DNA of 10,573 bases, taken from positions 1 through 10,573 of the forward strand of contig JBBSMS010000118.1 in assembly GCA_038233055.1 (NCBI GenBank), given 5' to 3'. Position numbers and translations under genes: made by a program. Of the stretch, positions 1-8,046 are shown piece after piece. The notes below the pieces were generated by a model that saw nothing but the letters and a program-made list of their open reading frames with translations, ran no database searches and had not been told where the DNA came from. This DNA is from Salsipaludibacter sp038233055. Its GTDB lineage: Bacteria > Actinomycetota > Nitriliruptoria > Nitriliruptorales > Nitriliruptoraceae. Numbering within the stretch: the stretch's first letter is position 1; each line of letters opens with the position of its first letter.

Positions 1-456
1 ACGGTCAAGGACACCATCCGCTTCTGCCGCCGCTGCTTCAACATCTCGCAGGCCGAGGAGTGCCAGGTCTGTCGCGACACGCGCCGGGACACCACGGTGC
101 TGTGCGTGGTCGAGGAGCCGCGCGACCTGATCGCGATCGAGCGCACCCGTGAGTATCGCGGCCGATACCACGTCCTGGGGGGCGCGATCTCGCCGATCGA
201 CGGCGTCGGGCCCGACGACCTCCACGTGCGCGAACTGGTGGCGCGCCTGGACGACGAAGGCATCACCGAGGTCATCCTCGCGATGAACCCCAACGTCGAG
301 GGGGAGGCGACCGCGTCCTACCTGTCAAGACTGGTGGCACCGCTGGGCGTGGCGGTGACGCGGTTGGCGTCCGGCCTGCCGGTGGGCGGCGACCTGGACT
401 ATGCCGACGAGGTCACCCTCGCGCGCTCCTTCACCGGACGACGGGTCGTCGAGTGA
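1..456 (+). CDS. recR: Recombination mediator RecR, 3' part
   Basis: Partial gene; the start and N-terminal helix-hairpin-helix lie before the window. RecR forms a DNA clamp and works with RecO (and RecF) to load RecA on gapped single-stranded DNA. The visible 151 codons begin just before the four-cysteine zinc finger: C9-x2-C12-x8-C21-x2-C24 (visible numbering). A Toprim domain follows from about residue 34, with the acidic VEEPRD motif and NPNVEGEATA. The conserved tail GLPVGGDLDYADEVTLARSF precedes the TGA. About 50 N-terminal residues are missing relative to the usual ~200. The stop overlaps the next start by 4 nt (GTGA), so the transporter gene is probably translationally coupled. From memory, recR also lies near ask-asd in other actinobacteria. 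Identity is nearly certain. Confidence 0.96.
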   Translation, partial: TVKDTIRFCRRCFNISQAEECQVCRDTRRDTTVLCVVEEPRDLIAIERTREYRGRYHVLGGAISPIDGVGPDDLHVRELVARLDDEGITEVILAMNPNVEGEATASYLSRLVAPLGVAVTRLASGLPVGGDLDYADEVTLARSFTGRRVVE

Positions 457-1283
457 GTGTCGGCGCGCCGCCCGGGGGCGACGGCACGGATCGTCGCCCC
501 GTGCCGGAACCCGTCGACCCCGCGGGCGCGGCCTGCGATCCGGCCCCGAGCGGTGCCCGAAGCCCGAACGACGTCGTGGACGCCCACGATGACGAGCCCC
601 ACACCGGGTCGGTCGCCGCCCGCCTGAACTGGCTGCGAGCCGGCGTGCTGGGCGCCAACGACGGGATCGTGTCGACGGCGGGACTGGTGGTCGGGGTGGC
701 CGGCGCGACTGCCGACGCGCGAGCGCTGCTGGTCGCCGGGGTGGCCGGACTGGTGGCCGGGTCGCTGTCGATGGCCGGCGGCGAGTACGTGAGCGTGTCC
801 ACCCAGCGGGACTCCGAGCAGGCGCTGTTGGCCAAGGAACGGCGCGAACTGATCGAGATGCCCGACGAGGAACTGGAGGAACTGACCCAGATCTACCAGG
901 CCAAGGGCCTCGACCGGCACGTGGCCGAGGCGGTCGCCCGGCAACTGACCGACCATGACGCCCTGGCGGCGCACGCCGAGGTCGAGTTGGGCATCGACCC
1001 GGGCGACCTCACCTCCCCGCTCGCGGCCGCGCTGTCGTCGATGATGTCCTTCGCGCTGGGGGCACTCCTGCCGCTGCTCGCGATCGTCCTGCCGCCCGTG
1101 TCCGCACGGATCCCCATCACGGTGGGCGCGGTCACCGCCGCCCTGGTGGTGACCGGCTGGGGTTCGGCGCGGTTGGGGGAGGCGCCGGTCGTGCCGGCCG
1201 TGGCCCGCAACGTCGGCGTCGGACTGCTCGCGATGGGGTTGACCTTCCTGGTCGGCACGCTGGTCGGACCCGGGGTCGCCTGA
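453..1283 (+). CDS. VIT/CCC1-family membrane metal transporter
   Basis: A 276-residue protein of the VIT1/CCC1 family, whose members move Fe2+ or Mn2+ out of the cytoplasm (in plants and yeast into the vacuole). The first ~52 residues are proline- and acid-rich and look disordered. Hydrophobic segments lie at about 60-82, 88-107, 191-213, 218-236 and 250-272, five as expected for VIT1. The first carries the signature GANDGIVST with D70. The end of the second has SMAGGEYVS with M107; the 37-residue spacing equals that of the pore residues D43 and M80 recalled for plant VIT1. A hydrophilic loop (112-190), rich in Glu (E129, E132, E139-E143), matches the cytosolic metal-binding domain. The GTG start is chosen for its 4-nt overlap with recR; GTG at 501 is an alternative. 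No ferritin-like domain is fused. Iron versus manganese cannot be decided. Confidence 0.88.
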   Translation: MSVGAPPGGDGTDRRPVPEPVDPAGAACDPAPSGARSPNDVVDAHDDEPHTGSVAARLNWLRAGVLGANDGIVSTAGLVVGVAGATADARALLVAGVAGLVAGSLSMAGGEYVSVSTQRDSEQALLAKERRELIEMPDEELEELTQIYQAKGLDRHVAEAVARQLTDHDALAAHAEVELGIDPGDLTSPLAAALSSMMSFALGALLPLLAIVLPPVSARIPITVGAVTAALVVTGWGSARLGEAPVVPAVARNVGVGLLAMGLTFLVGTLVGPGVA

Positions 1284-1302
1284 GTCGCCGTGGTCCGCGC
1301 GG

Positions 1303-1308
1303 TACTGT
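1303..1308 (+). promoter_or_regulatory. Possible -10 box of lysC
   Basis: TACTGT fits the actinobacterial TAnnnT -10 pattern and lies in the short gap before lysC, predicting a leader of roughly 45 nt. The matching -35 region (TGAGTC at 1281-1286, spacer 16) overlaps the stop of the upstream gene and is poor. This is pattern matching only; lysC could equally be read through from recR. Confidence 0.25.
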
Positions 1309-1358
1309 CCGGCCCCGTCCCACCACTTCCCCACCCCCAGCACAGGAGTGCAGGCACC

Positions 1359-2594
<1,236 letters not shown>

Positions 2595-2603
2595 CGCCCG
2601 GTC

Positions 2604-2655
2604 GGGTGTGCTGATCACCCCGGTATCCCGGGGCAGGGCGCTCACTCGACGTGGG
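2604..2655 (+). repeat. 52-nt intergenic hairpin repeat, copy 1
   Basis: Begins 10 nt after the lysC stop. It is identical to copy 2 (74 nt downstream) except for one base: C2628 versus T2702. Inside are two overlapping stems: GGGTG/CACCC (2604-2608 with 2616-2620) and CCCCGG-TATC-CCGGGG (2618-2623 with 2628-2633). They share bases 2618-2620, so they cannot form together. It may be a terminator-like or attenuator-like structure after lysC, or a member of a genome-wide intergenic repeat. No coding potential is seen. Confidence 0.9.
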
Positions 2656-2677
2656 AGGTGGTCGGCGCGATGCGTGG

Positions 2678-2729
2678 GGGTGTGCTGATCACCCCGGTAT
2701 CTCGGGGCAGGGCGCTCACTCGACGTGGG
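2678..2729 (+). repeat. 52-nt intergenic hairpin repeat, copy 2
   Basis: Second copy of the element, period 74 nt. The single substitution (T2702) turns a G-C pair of the CCCCGG/CCGGGG stem into a G.U pair if the + strand is transcribed, so the RNA hairpin would survive. The flanks outside the 52 nt (AGGTGGT and then G-rich sequence after each copy) are only loosely similar. It lies about 100 nt upstream of the asd start. Confidence 0.9.
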
Positions 2730-2765
2730 CAGGTGGTGGGATCGGGCGAGATGGCGGGGGTGGCG

Positions 2766-2795
2766 TTGGCATCCGGTGGGTGGGCATGGCACGAT
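2766..2795 (+). promoter_or_regulatory. Possible asd promoter
   Basis: TTGGCA (2766-2771) matches the -35 consensus TTGACA at five of six positions. CACGAT (2790-2795) lies 18 nt further on and keeps the A2 and T6 of a TAnnnT box but has C at position 1. The predicted transcript would start near 2802, leaving a leader of about 28 nt and excluding both 52-nt repeats. This is pattern matching only. Confidence 0.33.
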
Positions 2796-2829
2796 GGGGC
2801 TTCGCCTGCTCGATCGCCAAGGGTGTCCC

Positions 2830-3891
2830 ATGTCCTCCTTCCGCGTTGCCATCGTCGGTGCCACCGGTGCCGTCGGCCACGAACTCCTGCGCCAACTCGA
2901 TCGCCGTGACTTCCCCGTCGCCGGCGACCCGATCGTGGTCGCGTCGGCGCGGTCGGCCGGCCGCACCCTGCCGTGGAAGGACGGCACCGTCACGGTCCGC
3001 GAACTGCACCCGGACGTGTTCGGTGGCGTCGACATCGCGCTGTTCTCGGCCGGGGCCACCCGGTCGCGCGAGTTCGGGCCGATCGCGGCCGAGAACGGCG
3101 CGGTCGTGGTCGACAACTCGTCGGCATGGCGGATGGACGACGATGTCCCGTTGGTCGTGTCGGAGGTCAACCCGGAGGCGATCCGGGACCGGCCGCGCGG
3201 CATCATCGCCAATCCCAACTGCACGACGATGGTCCTGATGGTGCCGGCCAAGCCGCTGCACGACGCCTTCGGTCTCCGCGAGATGGTCGCCACGACCTAC
3301 CAGGCGGCCGGCGGCGCCGGGCAGTCCGGGATCACCGAGCTGGTCGAACAGGCCCGCAAGTTGGTGGACGACGTCGACCGGCTGCGCGCCGACGGGCTCG
3401 CAGCCGAGGCCGCGGTCACGCCGGACAACTTCTCCAAGGCGATCGCGTTCAACGTCCTGCCGCACTGCGGCGACTTCGACGAGGACCGCAACACCGTCGA
3501 GGAACGCAAGTTGGTCGAGGAATCGCGCAAGATCCTGTCGATCGCGTCCCTGCGCGTCTCGCCCACGTGCGTGCGCGTGCCCGTGGTGGTCGGCCATGCG
3601 ATCCAGGCCCGGCTGACGTTCCGCGACGAGGTGTCCCGCGACGGCGCGCTCGAGGTCCTGGCCGACGCGCCCGGAATGGTCGTCGAGGACGGCATCGGGC
3701 GCGACGGCGAGGCGTTGGCCTACCCGACGCCGCTGGGTTCGGCCGGCCGCGACGAGGTGGTCGTCGGGCGCATCCGTTCCGACCTCGGTGATCCCCACAG
3801 CCTGAACCTGTTCGTCGCCGGGGACAACCTCCTCAAGGGTGCTGCGCTGAACACGGTCCAGTTGGCCGAGTTGGTGGCGGCCGAAACCTGA
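2830..3891 (+). CDS. asd: Aspartate-semialdehyde dehydrogenase
   Basis: Reduces 4-phospho-L-aspartate with NADPH to aspartate 4-semialdehyde, the step after LysC and the branch point for diaminopimelate/lysine and homoserine-derived amino acids. The 353-residue protein has the nucleotide-binding GATGAVG at 10-16, SAGATRS at 73-79 and DNSSAWRM at 95-102. The catalytic cysteine is in NPNCTT (C131), followed by the conserved TYQAAGGAG at 156-164. The active-site histidine is in RVPVVVGHA (H256). The C-terminal cofactor-site motif is DPHSLNLFVAGDNLLKGAALN at 321-341. The ATG at 2830 is chosen because AAGGG (2819-2823) precedes it by 6 nt and MSSFRVAIVGATGAVG is the family N-terminus; upstream in-frame starts lack such a site. 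It is in the same orientation as lysC but separated by 235 nt with repeats, so it may be transcribed independently. Confidence 0.96.
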   Translation: MSSFRVAIVGATGAVGHELLRQLDRRDFPVAGDPIVVASARSAGRTLPWKDGTVTVRELHPDVFGGVDIALFSAGATRSREFGPIAAENGAVVVDNSSAWRMDDDVPLVVSEVNPEAIRDRPRGIIANPNCTTMVLMVPAKPLHDAFGLREMVATTYQAAGGAGQSGITELVEQARKLVDDVDRLRADGLAAEAAVTPDNFSKAIAFNVLPHCGDFDEDRNTVEERKLVEESRKILSIASLRVSPTCVRVPVVVGHAIQARLTFRDEVSRDGALEVLADAPGMVVEDGIGRDGEALAYPTPLGSAGRDEVVVGRIRSDLGDPHSLNLFVAGDNLLKGAALNTVQLAELVAAET

Positions 3892-3954
3892 TGGTTCCAT
3901 GGTGGAGTCTGGACGTTGTGAGCGCAGCGAGGACGCGCGACCTCGGCTGATCGT

Positions 3955-3967
3955 CGCAACGGTTGCG
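3955..3967. other. Short inverted repeat downstream of asd
   Basis: CGCAACGGTTGCG is a perfect inverted repeat in the 128-nt gap between asd and the lipoprotein gene, followed on the + strand by GGGTTT. It could be a weak terminator of asd or an operator for the lipoprotein gene; the 5-bp stem with a 3-nt loop is short for a terminator. The rest of the gap also holds a TTGTGAGCGCAGCGAGG stretch near 3914 resembling intergenic repeat sequence (see findings). Confidence 0.35.
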
Positions 3968-4020
3968 GGGTTTCAGACGTCCCACTGTCGTGTCCGTCCG
4001 CGACTCCCGGAGGCCTGCCC

Positions 4021-4635
4021 ATGCACGGCCCGACCTCGTCCTCGCCATGCGTTCGCGTCCCGGTCCGACGGGTCGGCCTGCTCGTCGGCGCCATGGCCGG
4101 CATGCTGGTCGCCTGCGGCACGGCTGCCGGGCCGGCCGCCACGTCCATCCCGAGCGTGTCGCCGACCGCCGCCCCGTCCAATCCGACTTCGCAGGAGCCC
4201 ACCGTGGGACCTTCGCCAGACGAGTCCACCGTGCCCGTCCCGTCCCGTGACGACCTGGTCACCCCGGAGCCGGAGCGACTCCCGTCCGACGTGCTCCCGA
4301 CCCCGTTGCCGACCCGTCCGGTGGACCCGGCGACGATGGGCCCGGACTTGCAGTCGGTCGTGACGTCCGCGGTCCGGGACCTGGGCAGCCGCGTGGACGG
4401 CGACGTGGACGTCATGCTGGCACGCCCCGAGACCTTCCCGGACGGGAGCGTGGGATGTCCGCGCCCCGGCCAGGTCGTGACCCAGGCCCCGGTCGACGGC
4501 TACCGGATCCTGCTGCGGCAGGGCGACCGCGTGTGGCTGTACACCGCCGCCGCCGGCCAAGAACCCGGCCTGTGTCGGTCCGATGCGCAGGACGGCGGGT
4601 TCGGGTTCGTCCCGCCACCCGGCCTCGACGACTGA
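4021..4635 (+). CDS. Secreted lipoprotein with DGSxGCPxPG/VDGYRI domain
   Basis: A 204-residue predicted lipoprotein of unknown function. The N-terminus has Arg residues at 12, 16 and 17, a hydrophobic stretch (about 18-30) and the lipobox LVAC with C32 as the lipidated residue. Residues 33-108 form a Pro/Ser/Thr/Glu-rich, probably disordered linker. The C-terminal module (about 110-186) contains FPDGSVGCPRPGQVVTQAPV, then DGYRILLRQGDRVWLY and PGLC. Its two cysteines, C146 and C185, could form a disulfide outside the membrane. From memory, this DGS(L/V)GCPxPG...VDGYRI pattern recurs in many uncharacterised bacterial exported proteins; no reaction is known to me. The ATG is supported by GGAGG (4009-4013) 7 nt upstream. 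The gene stands alone, convergent with the protease across a shared terminator. Confidence 0.82.
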   Translation: MHGPTSSSPCVRVPVRRVGLLVGAMAGMLVACGTAAGPAATSIPSVSPTAAPSNPTSQEPTVGPSPDESTVPVPSRDDLVTPEPERLPSDVLPTPLPTRPVDPATMGPDLQSVVTSAVRDLGSRVDGDVDVMLARPETFPDGSVGCPRPGQVVTQAPVDGYRILLRQGDRVWLYTAAAGQEPGLCRSDAQDGGFGFVPPPGLDD

Positions 4636-4683
4636 ACACCAGGGCGGCGCGGCGGGCCGGACGGCCCCGACGCGCCCCCGGCA

Positions 4684-4722
4684 GACGACGAGGGGGAACC
4701 CGTGTGGGCTCCCCCTCGCGTC
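4684..4722. terminator. Bidirectional terminator hairpin
   Basis: CGAGGGGGA (4689-4697) pairs perfectly with TCCCCCTCG (4710-4718). An inner CCC/GGG stem closes on the loop GTGT, and an outer GACG/CGTC stem forms after one bulged A (4688). It lies between the convergent lipoprotein and protease stops, so it can serve both transcripts. There is no U-tract, as is usual in GC-rich actinobacteria. Confidence 0.85.
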
Positions 4723-4743
4723 ATGCGGTAGTCGTGCTTGCGC

Positions 4744-7700
4744 TCAGTTCTCCACGGTGACCACTGTCAGGCCCAGGAGCCCGTCCGGTCCACTGTGGGA
4801 CACCGCGCCGAGGTTGGTGCCGGCGGCGGCACCGTCCCAGCTGATGTCGATGGTCCCGGTGGTGCCGGTCACCGCCTCGGTCGGCGCACTGTCGATCGAC
4901 AGGTTGCCCGTCCCCGGGGTCAGTGGCACCGTCCACGTGTGGGCGGTGAAGCCCAGCTCGACATCGCCGGTCTGCCACCCATGCACGTACAGGGTGTACG
5001 CGCCAGGTTCGGGCAGCACGACGTCGATGACCTCGTCGGTCCCGCCCGCACCGGAACTCGCCACGGTGGTGCCGGACTCGTCGACCAGGTACAGGTCGAG
5101 GTCGGCCGTGGCGGCACCCGGTCCGGTCACGTCACCCTGCTCCATCACGACGCGGTACAGGGCCGCATCGGACAGGTCGACCGGGATCGGCGTGGAGAAT
5201 CCGTCGGTGGGGCTGAACGACTGGTCCGGATCCTGCACGACCGTCCCGACCTCGGGCGCGTCGGCGACCAGGCCATGTGCCGCAGCGGTGTACTCCCCGG
5301 TGTAGCCGAAGGCCACGTCGAACGACGCGGACCCGGACGCACCGGACTCGACCAACTCGTCGGGAGCATCGAACAGCGCCCCCTTGACCGCGATCGGGCT
5401 GCGGGCCGAGGTGCCTCCGCCCTTCCAGGTCAGCGATCCGAAGCGCCACTCGTCGGCGGGTGCCGAGTTGTTGGTCACGGTGATGTCGACCGTGGTGCTC
5501 GCGCCGGGGGCCAGACGCACCGCCGACGGCGACACGTCGACCGAGAAGCCCTCGGGTTCCTCGACCCGCGCACGCGTGGTCAGGCGCCGTCCGGACACGT
5601 TGGTGATGGTCCGCGTAACCGTGACCGGCCCGGCGACGGCGGAGATGCCGATCGACGGGAGGTTCAGGTCGCTGGCGGCCGTCGAGTAGCCCGCAGCCAC
5701 CAACTGGTCGCACAGGGCCGGGTTGACGGCGGCGGTCGCCCCACACAGGAACGCGAAGTAGTCGTTGGTGCCGGCCTCGTAGACGATGCCCGGCTTGAAC
5801 ATCGAGCCCGGCCGGCGGAACTTGCCCGGGTCGACGTGACCGGCGCCCATGTCGAACGGATCGGCCGGCGTCTGCGCGTCCTCCTTGGTGACGTCCTGGC
5901 GAGCCGTGGTCATCAGGGACGACTTGACCGCCGCCGGTGACCAGTCCGGGTGTGCCTGATCGAGCAGCGCCATCAGTCCGGCCACGTGCGGGCTGGACAT
6001 CGACGTCCCCGAGATCGACTGGAACAACTGACCCGGACGTCCCAGGGTGGGCGTCGGGGTGTTGCCGGCCAGGATGTTGACACCGGGCGCCGTGACGTCC
6101 GGCTTGATGATGTCGGCCGATGCGGGTGTACCGGTCGGGCCACGTGACGAGAAGTCGGCCATGACCGAGCCCTCGACGGCGACCTTCTCGCCCTGGGTGA
6201 GCGACGCCGTGGCGTCGTAGGCGGCGTCGGCGATGTAGTCCTTGACGTCCTGGCCGAGCTCCGGGCCGATGTGGCTGGCCGGCACGTAGTGGTTGTCGGT
6301 GACGAAGGACTGGTTGGGCACGGCATTGAACAGGATCATCCCGACGCCACCGGCGTCGGCGACGACCTTAGACTTCTCGATGCGGGCGTTGGTCCCGCGC
6401 TGGCACAGCACGATCTTGCCGGTGACGTCGGCGTTGAACCCGCCGTCGGGCACGACGTACGGGTCGGTCGTTCCGGCGGGCAGGCAGAGCGTGTTGTCCA
6501 AGGTCTCGGAGTCGACCAGTGGGGCCTCGTCGAGGCCTTCGGTGATGGACACGCCACTGAAGGTGGTGCCGTCGCCCAGGGTCACGGTGTTCTCGAACCC
6601 GCGGGTGTGGGTCGAGGCACCGACCGTCGTCAGCCACGGGATCGAGGACGGACTGCCGATGGTGGACGGATCCGGGCCGCTGTTGCCACCGGAGGTCGCC
6701 ACGTGGACGCCGGCCTGGGCCGCGAACAGGAACGAGACGTCGTCGGCGGACACCAGGCTGGGGCTGGCGGACCCGATCGAGTAGTTGATGACGTCGACGC
6801 CGTCGGCCACGGCCTGGTCGATGGAGCCGGCCAGGTCGGAGGTGAAGCCGCCCAGATCCCCGAGTCCCTTGTAGGCGATGATGGAGGCGCGGGGCGCGAT
6901 CCCGGTGACCTCGCCACGGTCGATGCCGAAGATCTCGGCGGGGACATCGGCGTTGCCGCCGGCCGTGCTGGCGGTGTGGGTGCCGTGACCGTCGGCGTCA
7001 CGGGCCGAGGCGTACTCCTCGTAGCCGATCACCTCGTTGTAGGTCACGAGCATGTCGCGGGCACCAACGAGCTTGTTGTTGCAGTCGTAGACCGCGTCGT
7101 CGGCGTTGTAGTCGTTGGCGGTGGAGCCGTCGGGCAGCACTGTCTGGCCGAAGTCACAGGCGATGTCGTCGGCCAGTCCCTCCGGACGATCGAAGCTGCC
7201 GTCGTCGGCGAACGAGTCGTGCTCGGGCCAGATGCCGGTGTCGATGACGCCGATGACGACGCCTTCTCCGTCGAGGCCACTGGCATAGGCCTCGCCACCA
7301 CCGTCCAGGCCCAGGAATGAACCCGACACGTCGGTCTGCGGCTGCTGCAACTCGTCCTCGACGACCGCCATGACGCCCTTCTGGTCGGCGATGGCCGCCG
7401 CTTCCTCGGCGGTCATGATGGCGGCGAACCCGTTCAGTGCCCTGGTGTAGCGCTGGAGGACCGTCGTCGTCCCGGTGGCGGCCTCCTGGACTTGCTCCTG
7501 TTCGTCCACCAGGCCGGCCTGGTAGCGCCGCGAGGCGCGCGAGTCGAGGTCGACCTTGCCGGAACCCCGGTCGTTCCCGCGCCGGCCACGGGCGGTGTCC
7601 CCGGCGGCGTCAGCGCCGGGTGCAGCATCCATGGCGATCGCGGGTGGGGCGTCCATGAGGACGATGTAGGACGTCTCGGGCGAATCGGCGACGGCGGGAT

Positions 7701-7764
7701 TGACCGCCACCGTGGCGGCGATCAGCGCCGCTGCCGCGCCCGAGACCATGAGCTTGGTGCGCAT
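4744..7764 (-). CDS. Secreted subtilisin-family (S8) serine protease, PA-domain type
   Basis: A 1006-residue extracellular serine endopeptidase of peptidase family S8. It has a Sec signal peptide (about 1-26, likely cleavage AVA/D) and an I9-type inhibitory propeptide (about 31-138, SYIVLMDAPP to VMAVVEDE) interrupted by an Ala/Gly/Arg-rich stretch. The catalytic domain spans about 165-645: D175 in VIDTGIWP, H260 in DGHGTHTAS, oxyanion N361 in SGGNSGPD and S588 in GTSMSSPHVAG. A PA domain is inserted at about 400-530, before DFSSRGP (537-543). An Fn3-like domain (about 705-795) follows. A PPC-like beta domain (about 810-945; DLDLYLVDESG, then GAYTLYVHGW) and a short final domain complete the C-terminus. 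There is no LPXTG or C-terminal membrane anchor, so the enzyme is probably released. GGAG lies 5 nt before the ATG. The order resembles plant-type subtilases. The substrate is unknown; nutrient proteolysis is plausible. Confidence 0.94.
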   Translation of the reverse strand: MRTKLMVSGAAAALIAATVAVNPAVADSPETSYIVLMDAPPAIAMDAAPGADAAGDTARGRRGNDRGSGKVDLDSRASRRYQAGLVDEQEQVQEAATGTTTVLQRYTRALNGFAAIMTAEEAAAIADQKGVMAVVEDELQQPQTDVSGSFLGLDGGGEAYASGLDGEGVVIGVIDTGIWPEHDSFADDGSFDRPEGLADDIACDFGQTVLPDGSTANDYNADDAVYDCNNKLVGARDMLVTYNEVIGYEEYASARDADGHGTHTASTAGGNADVPAEIFGIDRGEVTGIAPRASIIAYKGLGDLGGFTSDLAGSIDQAVADGVDVINYSIGSASPSLVSADDVSFLFAAQAGVHVATSGGNSGPDPSTIGSPSSIPWLTTVGASTHTRGFENTVTLGDGTTFSGVSITEGLDEAPLVDSETLDNTLCLPAGTTDPYVVPDGGFNADVTGKIVLCQRGTNARIEKSKVVADAGGVGMILFNAVPNQSFVTDNHYVPASHIGPELGQDVKDYIADAAYDATASLTQGEKVAVEGSVMADFSSRGPTGTPASADIIKPDVTAPGVNILAGNTPTPTLGRPGQLFQSISGTSMSSPHVAGLMALLDQAHPDWSPAAVKSSLMTTARQDVTKEDAQTPADPFDMGAGHVDPGKFRRPGSMFKPGIVYEAGTNDYFAFLCGATAAVNPALCDQLVAAGYSTAASDLNLPSIGISAVAGPVTVTRTITNVSGRRLTTRARVEEPEGFSVDVSPSAVRLAPGASTTVDITVTNNSAPADEWRFGSLTWKGGGTSARSPIAVKGALFDAPDELVESGASGSASFDVAFGYTGEYTAAAHGLVADAPEVGTVVQDPDQSFSPTDGFSTPIPVDLSDAALYRVVMEQGDVTGPGAATADLDLYLVDESGTTVASSGAGGTDEVIDVVLPEPGAYTLYVHGWQTGDVELGFTAHTWTVPLTPGTGNLSIDSAPTEAVTGTTGTIDISWDGAAAGTNLGAVSHSGPDGLLGLTVVTVEN

Positions 7765-7793
7765 GGGGACTCCAGGTTGTCGAGGGGTTCGTG

Positions 7794-7823
7794 ATGGTAC
7801 GGAGGTGCGGTTCGGCCGTGCGA
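7794..7823 (-). promoter_or_regulatory. Possible protease promoter
   Basis: On the - strand TACCAT (7794-7799) fits TAnnnT. TCGCAC (7818-7823) lies 18 nt upstream and shares only T1, G3 and A5 with TTGACA. The predicted leader is short (about 20-25 nt) and contains the GGAG ribosome site. The match is weak. Confidence 0.28.
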
Positions 7824-7930
7824 TGGGTCGTCTCGGCAGGAAGCGTCGGCGAGTGGTCGTGCGGGGTCGCCGATGCCGAGGCGACTGGATGGTCGAACGG
7901 ATCGGAGGCTATGGGGAAGGTGGGCGTCGG

Positions 7931-7959
7931 GCCAGTGACGGTCGGCCAGTGCACGGTCG
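7931..7959 (+). repeat. Tandem 14/15-nt repeat upstream of fba
   Basis: GCCAGTGACGGTCG (7931-7944) is followed directly by GCCAGTGCACGGTCG (7945-7959), identical apart from one inserted C. It lies in the 282-nt divergent region between the protease and fba genes, about 90-115 nt before the fba start and upstream of its candidate -10 box. Such a placement suits a regulator binding site, but no known operator is recognised. The rest of the intergenic region shows no gene. Confidence 0.6.
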
Positions 7960-8001
7960 TTTCGGTCAGCCGCGGGTGCCCGACGTCCCCGGGCGGGCGA
8001 T

Positions 8002-8007
8002 TAGGCT
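8002..8007 (+). promoter_or_regulatory. Possible -10 box of fba
   Basis: TAGGCT fits TAnnnT and would give a leader of about 33 nt ending at the ribosome site. No convincing -35 is seen; TGCCCG at 7977-7982 is 19 nt upstream. The call rests on the -10 pattern and position only. Confidence 0.28.
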
Positions 8008-8046
8008 CGTCGTGAGACCCTGCCGACGACGCTCCCCGAGGCCGCC

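Noticed and set aside
1290..1358. Upstream start of lysC at 1290
   Set aside because: The extra 23 codons have no ribosome site and are not part of the aspartokinase family; the GTG at 1359 has AGGAG at proper spacing.
2595..2829. Lysine riboswitch or T-box leader before asd
   Set aside because: The conserved cores of these RNAs are not present; only the duplicated 52-nt element and a candidate promoter are seen.
4738..5940. A 400-codon + strand frame opposite the protease 3' half
   Set aside because: It is a shadow of the subtilase gene with Arg/Gly/Asp-biased translation and no recognisable domain.
7604..7710. Propeptide low-complexity segment of the protease as a tandem protein repeat or CRISPR-like array
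   Set aside because: It is an Ala/Gly/Arg/Asp-rich stretch without a regular unit at DNA or protein level.
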